Position numbers and translations under genes: made by a program. Shown in pieces: positions 54,928-64,000 of a DNA stretch of 64,000 bases. The notes below the pieces were generated by a model. The model did no database searches, was not told the origin of the DNA, and was given only the letters and a program-made list of their open reading frames with translations. Origin of the DNA: Fulvia fulva (lineage: Eukaryota; Ascomycota; Dothideomycetes; Mycosphaerellales; Mycosphaerellaceae); NCBI RefSeq assembly GCF_020509005.1, contig NC_063021.1:3224001-3288000 (forward strand), given 5' to 3'. Within the stretch, counting starts at the first letter, position 1. Each line of letters opens with the position of its first letter.

Positions 54928-55383
54928 ATGTCGCCGCCACCAGGAGCTGCAGCGCGCGTCTTCGCCCTCCCAGAGCTCCTCGACATGATCTTGCTCGAAG
55001 TATCCGACTGTCTCCAAATTTTCGTGCTGCGACGCACAAACAGCACCTTCAACGACACCGTCAGCGGCTGCAAGTCGCTGCGGCGGCGCATCTTCCTCGA
55101 ACACTCGCCCGGTCGCACCTATAACGATGTCAACGAGTTCCTGGGTCAAGCACCACTCAAGCACGCGACGGCACCCTTCGACTTCCTCACGCTCGACACT
55201 GGCTTCCACTGCATTCTGTGCGAGGAGCTCAATCCTGAGCACAGCTTTAGTGTTCGAGACCAGCTCTTTCCGAGGTGCCGACTGAAGAGCTCATGGCGAG
55301 ACATCCTTGTCGGCCTACCTGAGAGCTCGTCCTTATCGAGCTGGGCTGGCAGGACCGTACGACTCCATTCCGGGCTACCATAA
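54928..55383 (+). CDS. F-box-like protein inside the ubiquitin-like cluster
   Basis: Intronless, 151 aa from the ATG at 54928. ARVFALPELLDMILLEV is the classic first half of a fungal F-box, and LQIFVLRRTNSTFNDTVSGCKSLRRRIFL the second (RTN-x-F-x-D-x(5)-S-x2-LRR). The rest is short for the family, and the frame ends in a sequence without features, so the C-terminus may be truncated. It lies between ubiquitin-like copies 2 and 3 on the same strand. Association with the SCF ubiquitin system is known for the family. A functional link to its neighbours is inference. Confidence 0.65.
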   Translation: MSPPPGAAARVFALPELLDMILLEVSDCLQIFVLRRTNSTFNDTVSGCKSLRRRIFLEHSPGRTYNDVNEFLGQAPLKHATAPFDFLTLDTGFHCILCEELNPEHSFSVRDQLFPRCRLKSSWRDILVGLPESSSLSSWAGRTVRLHSGLP

Positions 55384-55759
55384 ACGCATCCACCACTCTT
55401 GGGGAGGTTGTGGCAGTGGCGGAGAAGATGGCTGTGACCTCATGGTCGGACAGAGGAAGGGGAACAGTAGACGAGAAGAGACGCTGGGTGCGCTCCGTAT
55501 GGTCGCGATGATAGGCTCGTACGGCGTTGGCACAGTGTGGGTATAGTGTCGGAACAGTGTCGGGAGGGCGTCGATCTGACCGAAAATCCTTGTCAGTCAG
55601 AGCAGTGAATGAAGTAGAGTCCACGTGAAACTTTTACTCCCTAACTTCCATCCTCCTTGTCATGCGACCCTCGTTGACCTTCTCTTATAAAGTCCACAGC
55701 CATCTGACGAGCACATCAACGTATCACCACTGCAACAACAACATCCCCACCGACCCAAC
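55384..55759. other. Gap within the ubiquitin-like cluster
   Basis: Contains the TATAAA of copy 3 near its right end. A plus-strand frame at 55307-55546 has no motif and could be a shifted remnant of the F-box-like gene. Confidence 0.4.
55686..55691 (+). promoter_or_regulatory. TATA box of ubiquitin-like copy 3
   Basis: TATAAA 74 bp upstream of the ATG at 55760, almost the same spacing as in copy 4. Confidence 0.5.
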
Positions 55760-56104
55760 ATGCAAATCTTCTTGAAAGAACTTACCGGCAAAACCTCCAC
55801 CTACGAGGTCGAGCCTTCCACCACTGTTGCGTCGTTCAAGGTCATGGTCATGGACAAGACCGGCATCCCGATTGCACAGCAGTTTCATATCTTTGCGGAT
55901 CAGCAAGTCGGGGGATACCGCTGCGATGAAGATGATGAGAAGGATCAGCAGACTCTTGCTTCGGTAAGTCTGATGCTGTCGAGCGGATACATTGCTGTTG
56001 CGCATGAACTGACCCCGAAACTGTAGTACGGCATCAAGAAGGAGTGTACTGCCCACATGGTGCTGCGGCTGATAGGTACCCAGAAGGAGTGTGATCAGCA
56101 CTAG
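55760..56104 (+). CDS. Divergent ubiquitin-like protein, copy 3
   Basis: Two exons (55760-55963, 56027-56104) give 93 aa. The 63-bp intron (donor GTAAGT, acceptor TGTAG) is at the same position as in the other copies. MQIFLKELTGKTSTYEVEPSTT is close to ubiquitin. The K48 region has changed to HIFADQQV (Gly47 to Asp, Lys48 to Gln). The acidic insertion is CDEDDEKDQQ. Exon 2 reads YGIKKECTAHMVLRL and then an unrelated tail IGTQKECDQH in place of RGG. It thus lacks both the main chain-linkage lysine and the diglycine. Confidence 0.75.
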
Positions 56105-56282
56105 CGTGATTCGAGGACGTTGATGGAGGTGGCGGGAACTGGTGGGCATGCATGTCCGGACGAAGATGTATCGAGACTCCGCTGGGATTCTAGCATAGCG
56201 GAGCATGGTCTAAGACCAGAGGCTAAGACATACAGCTCTTTGTTTTGCCTCATGGCTAGATAGTCACATCAACCCTCGTGCG

Positions 56283-56288
56283 TATAAA
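56283..56288 (+). promoter_or_regulatory. TATA box of ubiquitin-like copy 4
   Basis: TATAAA 72 bp upstream of the ATG at 56355. Confidence 0.5.
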
Positions 56289-56354
56289 GATGTCCTCACA
56301 CAATCCTGCGCCGTCACTTCAGAGACACTCAGTCGAACATCGGGAACAGTAACA

Positions 56355-57022
56355 ATGTCGGTAAACATTACCATCGACCTCAAGCTTCCCATGGCTACAG
56401 TTGCTACCATCCAGAAAGGAGGTAAAGTGAACATGAAAGACTTGCTCTCATCCCAAGTCGCTGCGCAGATCACCGATGCTGTCAGAGCGCTTCCTTTCCA
56501 GGTCAACGCGAAAGATCAAGACTCTTCCGAGGATTCAAGCGTGGCAAGGCCATCCAAGAAGAGGCGCCAATTCGCAAAAGCGAACACAACCTCACCTCCG
56601 ACCAGCGTGACCCGCACACTCCGAGACGAGCTGGCAGAGGCAGAGGCCCAGCGACGGATGTGGGCTCGAATGCAAGAGCGTGTCGAGAAAACCGGCACTC
56701 CTGGAATGCAGATGTTCGTCAAAATGCTCACTGGCAAGACGAAAACGTTTGAAGTCCATCCGACTACCCCTATTCGCGAGGTCAAGACGATCATAGAGGA
56801 GTGCGAGGGCATACCTCTCAATCTGCAGCGGTTGATCTTTGCTGGCAAGCAGCTTGATTCAGGCCCAGAAGACGATGATTTCGATGAGCAGCAGCGCCTG
56901 ACTTTGGCTGATGTAAGTATCGACTTTCCGATGATATACTGGAGTTTAGACTGATTTGAGACCAGTACGATGTTCGGCCGGACTCGACGTTGCATCTGGT
57001 GCTGCGTTTGACCGGTAGTTAG
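56355..57022 (+). CDS. Ubiquitin-like protein with N-terminal extension, copy 4
   Basis: Two exons (56355-56912, 56966-57022) give 204 aa. The 53-bp intron has donor GTAAGT and acceptor CCAG at the shared position. Residues 1-118 are an extension: a small folded-looking start (MSVNITIDLKLPMATVATI), a Ser/acidic stretch, a basic SKKRRQ patch that could be a nuclear signal, and a charged helix (ELAEAEAQRRMWARMQERVEK). The ubiquitin-like domain begins at MQMFVKMLTGKTKTFEV, keeps LQRLIFAGKQL, has the acidic EDDDFDEQQR insertion, and ends YDVRPDSTLHLVLRLTGS. The intact frame and conserved core make this the copy most likely to be functional. Confidence 0.8.
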
Positions 57023-57168
57023 TGTGCAAAGGACAAAGAGGAAGTGCAAATGCTGTTGGTGAACAGTTCCGTGCGATCGATCCCGTTTGTGAACGGGACA
57101 AGTAACTTGCTGGCAAAGCCCAAAGTAGCGTGGGCCGTGCTCGAGCACATGACACTCGGTAGCTCCTG

Positions 57169-57174
57169 TATAAA
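57169..57174 (+). promoter_or_regulatory. TATA-like element of ubiquitin-like copy 5
   Basis: TATAAA about 150 bp upstream of the ATG at 57322. Confidence 0.4.
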
Positions 57175-57321
57175 GTGCTTGCGATTCTGAGTCGAGAGTC
57201 GGATCTATACTCACCCATCAACATCCAGATTCTTCCCGAACACACCACTTCCACCCCATCCACTCTACTCCACTCCACACTCGCCGCTCAACGCCACTCC
57301 ACAGTCCACACAAGGAACAGA

Positions 57322-58158
57322 ATGTCAGCCACCATCAACGTCGAACTCAAACTTTCCTTGACTACCATCGCGGCTATCCAGGGAAATGAAGCAACACAAG
57401 GCGTAAACGACCTGCCACCGAGTGTTGCCGAGCAGATCGTCAAGGCTATCAAAGATCTCCCCGTCTTGGTGACAACGAGGGACCGGACCTCGCTGCCGGT
57501 CAAAGCGATGACGATGTCGAGCAGCTCGCAGATCAAGACCTGCAGAAGAGGAAACACGCAAACAAGGTACGTATCCCAATGATGCAAGAATGTGTCCCCT
57601 GGGCCGTACGCAAGCGGCATGAGTTGCTCCATTGCTTCATACGCAGAAGTGCCCAAGCAATACCTCATCATACCAAGCTCCGGCTGACATGTAGATTTTG
57701 ATAGCGCAAGGAGAAGGAGGTTGGAGCACCGAAGCGCAAGGGCAAGAAGAGACCGGCGTCTGACGAGCACGAGCCACGCACGTCCAAGCGACAGCTGAGA
57801 TCTGACACCAGGGCACGACTGCCATCAGCCGGCACCGGGCCCATGCAGATCTTCGTTAAGACTATGACACTGAAAACAATTGTTCTCAATCTGGAGCCAG
57901 ACTCTAGCATCCGCAAGGTCAAGCAGCTGGTGCGTGAAGCTGAAGGCATTCCGTACGATCAGCAGCGCCTCGTTTTCGCCGGCAAGCAGCTGGAGGCTCC
58001 TCCGGAGGACGATGATGACGAAGAGCGGGAGGAGAGGACTTTGTTATCGGTGAGTGTGACGCAACAAGTTCGATTCAGGCTGTCGGCTGACCAGATTCCA
58101 GTACGGCATCCAACATGAGTCCACGCTGCACTTGGTGCTGCGTCTGTGTGGCTCCTAA
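57322..58158 (+). pseudogene. Ubiquitin-like copy 5 with N-terminal extension and apparent frameshift
   Basis: Three exons (57322-57566, 57705-58049, 58102-58158). The N-terminus MSATINVELKLSLTTIAAIQ is paralogous to copy 4. After KAIKDLP the annotated frame turns unlike copy 4, while another frame reads GQSDDDVEQLADQDLQKRK up to the GTACGT donor at 57567 and joins exon 2 in phase. A one-base deletion between about 57460 and 57480 explains this. A weaker donor (GTATCC) four bases later would rescue the annotated frame. Exon 2 continues [13 protein letters not shown] and then [31 protein letters not shown] and the acidic [10 protein letters not shown]. Exon 3 reads [18 protein letters not shown], again without Gly-Gly. 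Confidence 0.6.
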
Positions 58159-59294
58159 TCGCCCAGACGAAGTTTCCCTGAGATGTATGGCCGTTCGTTG
58201 TGGCCGCTGCGTTCAGCACCGCGGTCGGTTGATTGCGTCGACCTATCAAGCAACTCCTCCAGATGTGCTGCTCGACCCTCGATCCCTCATCTACATCTTC
58301 ACCGCAGTGTCGACATTGAACCACAATGCCATGACCGTAAACGAGATGGATCAGTAGAATCCAATCAGGTACCTTATCGCGACATCCTGTGCAGCGGGGT
58401 TTGCCTTCCTTGGTACGAGCTGCCGCTCTGATGTATGGAAAAGCTGCCAATGTCTCATTCCTGGAATAGTCTGGCATTTTGAAAAGCAGTGTCACGATGC
58501 GGTGGCAGACTGGGTGAGTGTTGCATGAAAGTCCTGGACGACGCGTGCCCTAGCCATCATCGACGCGTCTCACCACAAACACGGTGGTCTAAGCTCAACC
58601 CCACTTTCACGTGAGACCACCCAGAACGACATATCGCCAACTTCAGTCCTCAACAGACACCTCCATAACCTCCACAGACCCAAACTCCGCCACCCCTCCA
58701 ACCCCTCGGTTCTACCACCAGTCAACAAGAACGCTTCATGTCTTGACGTCTCGACTTGGCTCCGTCTCTCCCCGCATGCTTGTCGTCCTCCCCATGGGCA
58801 GGCACATCGGCCACAATCGGCACCATCACACTCGTCCACGCACAGAAGAAGCCGTAAACTGTTCGTCGGGAGAAATTGCACCGAGTACGCTCTTCCTTTC
58901 GAAAGTCGGAAGCATTGGCCGAGCCATGCCGGCTCACGACTCACGAGTCACTACTGCAGGTACACGATATGACCTCGGTTGCGGTGACGATAAATTTTGC
59001 ACGTGGTTGTTTATTTCCGTGATGCATGCATCATGAGACCTCGGATGGACGGGAAAAGGAGCATGAGAGAGGTCTTGTGAAAATTTCATCCTTTTCGTTT
59101 ACGTAAAATCGTGAGCACCTGGCGAAGCATATCCACATCCACATCCCTTCCTTGCGGTATCCTCCTACTAACCAACAAGAGCCAGCAGTATGTCTCGGCA
59201 TGTAACAAGTGAACAAGTGCAGCGTCCGTGACACATACCAATCACAACCTGACTGCCAAAGACGTGACACACATTACCAACCCGTCGATTCTCC
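58159..59294. other. Convergent intergenic region
   Basis: About 1.1 kb between the ubiquitin-like cluster and pyruvate carboxylase. Overlapping frames at 58570-58944 (minus) and 58611-59036 (plus) have no motif. Confidence 0.5.
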
Positions 59295-62200
59295 TTACTT
59301 GCCAATCTTGCAGATAAGATCCTGCGAATCGACAGAGTCTCCCTCCTTGACGCTGAGCGACTCGACCTTTCCAGAGTGCGGCGCGGAAATGACCATCTCC
59401 ATCTTCATGGCAGACAGAATAGCGATTGGGTCGCCCTTGTTGACTTCGTGTCCCTCTTGCGCGCGAACTTCGACGACCATACCTTGCATTGGTGCACCGA
59501 CCTGGCTGCTGTCGCCTGCTTCGGCCTTTGGTCTTGTCTTGTTCTCGACGGAAGCGTGTTGATCCTGGACTGTGACTTGTCTCATCTCGCCGTTGGTCTC
59601 GAAGAAGACTTCTCGGTTGCCAGTCTGTTCGCTGAGAGGGCCGACTGCTAGCAGCTTCAAAATGATGATCTTGCCCTTCTCGAGCTCAACGTGGAATTCC
59701 TCGCCAACTTCTGGCTTGTTGAGGAAGTTCTTCGTTGGGAGCACTGAGAGGTCACCATACTTGGAGGTCCACTTCTTGTAGTCCTCGAAGACCTTCGAGT
59801 ACATGACGTAGCTGGCCACGTCGGTCTCGGAGCAGCCGCCCCAGTCTTCCCTGAGCTTCTCGCGGACCTTGTCGAAGTTGATAGGATCGAAGTAGAGACC
59901 TGGTCGCTTGTCCATCTTTCTGCGGTCGCGGAGTGCCTTTGATCGTAGAGGTTCTGGGAAGCCGCCGTATGGCTGACCCATCAAGCCCTCGAAGAACTCC
60001 AGCACTGACGATGGAAAGTCGAGCTGATCTGCCTTCTCGTGAACATCCTCTGGGGTAAGTTGGTTCGAGACCATGAACTGTGCAAGATCACCCACGACCT
60101 TCGACGTAGGTGTGACCTTTACGATGTCGCCAAGCAGATCATTGGCCTGTTCGTAAGCCTTCTTCGTCTGTGCCCACTGCGCTCCAAGACCTTGTTGCGA
60201 TGCTTGGAAGATCAAGTTTGTAAGCTGGCCACCTGGAATCTCGTGCTCGTAGACTTCCGGATCGGGTCCAGTGAGCCAAGCCTCGAACGGCGAGTAAAGC
60301 ATACGGACTTGCGCCCAGTACTGGTCGATGGATCGGAGATAATGTGCGTCCAGTCCAGACTCGAAATCGCTGCCCTCGAGCGACGCTACGATTGCGCCGA
60401 TACTTGGCTGCGAGGTGGTTCCAGACATGCTGTCGGTCGCAGCATCGACCGCATCAGCACCAGCTTGGGCGCATGCCACCATGGAGGCAACACCGGTACC
60501 AGCAGAGTCGTGGGTGTGAACGTGGATTGGAAGGTCGGGGTACTTCTTGCGAATGCTGCCGATGAGGAGAGTGGCAGCCTTTGGCTTGAGAACACCAGCC
60601 ACTAGGTCATCGTTAGCAAGATATCATCGTGTTGCAGTCTCGGAGACAACTCACTGTCCTTGATGCCCAGAATGTGCGCGCCCATGCCGACAATGCGGTC
60701 GACACACTTCATGTAGTACTCGAGGTTGTACTTCTTCTCCGGGTTCATCATATCACTGGTAGAATGTCAGCATCGATCACATGACAGACGGAAAGGTTGA
60801 TCATACCCCGAATAACAGACGGTACCCTCTGCAACACCACCAGCCTTGAGAACAGCCTTGATGCCAACCTCAAGCTGCTCCATATCGTTGAGCGCGTCGA
60901 AGACACGGAAAATATCCATTCCATTCTTCTTCGCCTGCTCACAGAAGTGGTAGATGGCATTGTCTGGCAATGAAGAATATGCCACACCATTGGCACCACG
61001 CAGCAACATCTGGAACGGGATGTTGGGTACAGCCTTCCTCATCTTACGAAGTCGGTCCCAAGGATCCTCATACAAGAAGCGCATAGCCACGTCGAAAGTC
61101 GCACCTCCCCAACACTCCAAAGCCCAAGCGTTGCTGAGAGCATGGCTGGTCTGTTTGGCGATGTTGAGGAGATCGATCGTTCGCATTCTCGTGGCGAGCA
61201 GCGACTGGTGGGCGTCACGCCATGTGGTATCCATGATCAAGCATCCCTTGTTCTTTCTGACTGCCTTTGCAAAGGCATCTGGGCCTTGCTCTGTGATGAT
61301 CTTTCTCCAGCCAGTCTCGCATGGCTTGCTGACATCGACCTTGTTGCCCTTGGCATCTGTGAGGTCGGGGATGACAACGTCGCTCTTGAGCTTGGATTCG
61401 CCGATCTGGCCAACGACTTGTGGTCCGTTGACGATAAGCTCGCCGAGATAGCCAAGGAGCTTCTGAGCACGGTTCTGGCTGCCTACGAGGTTGAACAGCT
61501 CGGGTGTATCGTCGATAAAGGTCGTCCAGCAGGAGCTGTCGATGAACGTCTGGTGCGTCAGGAGGGAGGTGAGGAAGGGGATGTTCGTCTTGAGGCCGCG
61601 GATACGGAACTCAACAAGTGCTCGAAGCACCTTGCGGCGGGCGATCTCATAGGTCGAACCGTGGCAAGTGCACTTGACCAACATGCTACACTGAAGTCAG
61701 TAGTCAATCGTGGACCAGTCGTGATCATGCCATACCTGTCGTAGTATGGAGTGATAACAGCTCCTGAGAAACCATTTCCACCTGTGAAGAACGGTTAGCC
61801 TTTGTTCCTGGCTTAGATAGAGCGTCACATACCATCGAGACGGACGCCGTTTCCTCCTGCACTTCGGTAGACCTCAATCTTTCCAGTGTCTGGGCTGAAT
61901 CCATTCGCGGGGTCCTCAGTCGTGATACGGCACTGGATAGCAAAACCACGGGTCGAGATTCGGTCCTGTGTCAAACCAAGCTGCTCCAAAGAGGCACCAG
62001 CTGCAATCTGGATTTGGGCAGCCACAATATCGATTCCAGTAATCTCCTCAGTAATAGTGTGCTCGACCTGGATACGCGGGTTAATCTCAATGAAGTAATG
62101 GCGATTGTCCTGGTCGACCAAGAACTCAGCAGTACCAGCATTGCGGTAGTTGGCGTTCTTCGCAAGTCTGACTGCATCGTTAAGGATCGCATCTCTCGTC

Positions 62201-63118
62201 TCTTGTGGCAGATCCTTGGCAGGTGCCAACTCTACAACCTTTTGATGTCTTCGCTGAACCGAGCAGTCACGCTCGTACAAGTGGACCACGTTGCCGTAGG
62301 AGTCTCCAAGAAGCTGGACTTCAATGTGCTTTGGTCGGTAGAGGAATCGCTCGATAAAGACTGTGCCATTGCCGAAAGCTGACTTGGCCTCGGAAGTGGC
62401 TCGCTCGAAAGAGTCCTTCAGGTCCTCCTGCTTCCAGACTACACGCATACCACGGCCTCCACCACCGAATGCCGCCTTGATGATGATAGGGAAACCGTAC
62501 TCGTCTGTGAACTCCTTTGCGGCCTCGAATCGCTCCACTGGTCCTGGAGTTCCGGGCACTGTCGGGACCTCTGCCTTCGCTGCGAGCGTACGGGCAGAGA
62601 CCTTGTCTCCGAGGTCGTTGATCGTTTGCGGTCGTGGTCCAACCCAGATGATACCAGCTGCCTCGACGGCCTTTGCGAATTCGTAGTTCTCACTGAGGAA
62701 TCCATAACCCGGGTGGATCTACAAAGCGGTCAGCTAGAAATCAAGTCGTCTTCATCTTAGGCCAACATACCATGTTCACACCGTGCTCCAAAGCGATCTT
62801 GATAATCGCATCGCCGGCAAGGTAGGCACCAACAGGCGTGAACTCTCCTCTCTTGCCAATAACGTAAGCCTCATCGGCCTTCTGCCGGTGCATAGAGAGA
62901 CGATCCTCATGACTGTACACTGCCACTGTCTGGAGGGACAGCTCGTGTGCAGTACGGAAGATACGGATAGGAATTTCTCCTCTGTTAGCTACCAGGATTT
63001 TGCTAAGCTGCATAATCGAGCTGTTCGCCCGCAGGCGCGAGTGCACAGTGTTGGCATGTTGGTGGGTGTCGCCGTCTGCGTGAGGGGTGCCAAAGTCGCC
63101 GTCCTGTTGCTGCGACAT
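59295..63118 (-). CDS. pyc: Pyruvate carboxylase, biotin-dependent
   Basis: Six exons (63118-62771, 62718-61833, 61781-61736, 61685-60807, 60755-60655, 60601-59295) give 1188 aa, the usual length. Five introns of 50-53 bp all keep frame. The biotin carboxylase domain ([45 protein letters not shown]) is followed by the carboxyltransferase domain ([41 protein letters not shown]). The C-terminal biotinyl domain carries AMKM with the acceptor Lys at about 1153. It makes oxaloacetate from pyruvate, bicarbonate and ATP. The N-terminus lacks a clear matrix presequence, consistent with the cytosolic location known in several fungi. The 46-bp third exon is unusually small. Confidence 0.95.
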
Positions 63119-64000
63119 GCTGGGCGGTTGTGTCGTTGGCCAAGATTACTGCCACAGCCCGTCTCGTCCCCAGGGTAGATGTATATGCTCGACGAAGAGC
63201 GTGAGTCAGGCAGATGTGGACTCTGGACGGTGCTCTAGAGAGTTAAAACTGCTGGTCAATGGCAGTGGGACACTTTCTGCTTTGAAGCTGGAGCTCACCG
63301 TAGCAGTGGAGCAAGGCCAGCAAGCTACCGATTGAGCGGGGCAACCCGGCAACTTTGATTGGATCTTCCTCGGCTGACGACGATAAGCTTCACTGCGCTG
63401 TGTCCTGTCGCTGTCTCCGAGAACAATTCGTCGTCGTCGGCTCTAAGCATGCGTGAACCTGCTGGTTATCGTGGAGTGCAGTAGATCGTGGAGAGGACAG
63501 GCTGTAGAAACGAGCACTCGGGTCAAAGTAATGCGGACGAGAAGAGAACACTTCTCTTCGTCTCTATCTTCTTTTTCCAACACCCCTCGTGCCGTCCACG
63601 CCGTCGCCCAGGGTAACCACGCAATTGCTTTTGCCGCTCCAACACAGACAATGACACTCCACCCACCTGCGGCTACGGCACTCTCGGCCACGCACGATTG
63701 TGACGTCGGGATCTGTCCGACCATGAAACACAGGGCTGCACTGAAGCGCCAAGGGGACGACAACGAGCACGCCGAGTCTTGGTGATTTGATCAAGTAAGG
63801 ATCGGATAAGGTCCCGCTCAACCGCCGCAGGAACACAGTCCAGCGCTCTCCACACCAACAAAGGAACGACGCCATCGCAGTACGAGCCAGCGATCGTAGT
63901 CACAGCGTAGTCACAGCGTAGTCACAGCGTTGAGAGAGTCCGGTTGTGTTGTGATGCAGGTGATCGCCAGGCCGCACGCGCGCTACCTGATCTTCAGAGC
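63119..64000. other. Upstream region of pyruvate carboxylase
   Basis: No supportable gene. Frames at 63443-63785 overlap on opposite strands. A three-copy 11-bp tandem repeat lies near the right edge. Confidence 0.5.
63896..63930. repeat. 11-bp tandem repeat, three copies
   Basis: GTAGTCACAGC is repeated three times without change, followed by GT. It is a short minisatellite-like run. Confidence 0.85.

Noticed and set aside
53567..58158. Polyubiquitin gene broken by introns
   Set aside because: The units are separated by promoters (TATAAA at three of them), stops and an F-box-like gene. They are not head-to-tail in frame and all lack Gly-Gly.

Overview
This window is nuclear DNA of a filamentous ascomycete. 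The evidence is short introns of about 46 to 160 bp with GTANGT donors, CTAAC/CTGAC branch points and NAG acceptors, together with a set of families typical of Pezizomycotina: a CFEM protein, Zn2Cys6 and C2H2 regulators, a DUF4336 protein, an alpha-pheromone-like precursor and an IRE1 kinase/RNase. A dothideomycete of the Mycosphaerellales type is my best guess, but that placement is inference. Genes are well spaced and lie on both strands. I found no tRNA, rRNA or CRISPR array and no intact transposon.

Layout: 0-9 kb holds a secreted class 3 lipase (cut by the left edge), a fungal multi-pass membrane protein, 3.5 kb of gene-free DNA with inverted-repeat relics, and a C2H2 zinc-finger protein. 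9.6-12.7 kb is one 1010-codon secreted precursor on the minus strand with 27 Cys-x6-Cys peptide units, read as a greatly expanded alpha-pheromone-like (ppg1/ccg-4-type) polyprotein. 14-23 kb is largely housekeeping: NAD-isocitrate dehydrogenase subunit 1, cytochrome c1, a DUF4336 protein and an M1 aminopeptidase. 23.5-38 kb contains a SAM-PH protein, a Zn2Cys6 regulator resembling Pro1/NosA, a conserved unnamed protein, a broken fungal gene, a degenerate RNase III-like protein, a CFEM protein and a methyltransferase. 38-47 kb contains a protein with five Myb/SANT-like repeats, a small secreted cysteine-rich protein and IRE1, the endoplasmic reticulum stress sensor.

48-58 kb is accessory in character: an F-box-like gene, a low-complexity conserved protein, and a tandem cluster of five divergent ubiquitin-like genes with a second F-box-like gene inside it. 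All five ubiquitin-like genes share an intron just before the Y59-equivalent codon, an acidic insertion after the K48 region and loss of the terminal Gly-Gly. One has a stop at codon 2 and one has a frameshift, so the family appears to be expanding and decaying in place. 59-63 kb encodes pyruvate carboxylase in six exons.

The two strongest candidates for undescribed biology are the hyper-expanded peptide precursor (9651-12683) and the ubiquitin-like/F-box cluster (53567-58158). Gene models come from reading the sequence by eye: splice sites are inferred from consensus and reading-frame continuity, without transcript evidence.
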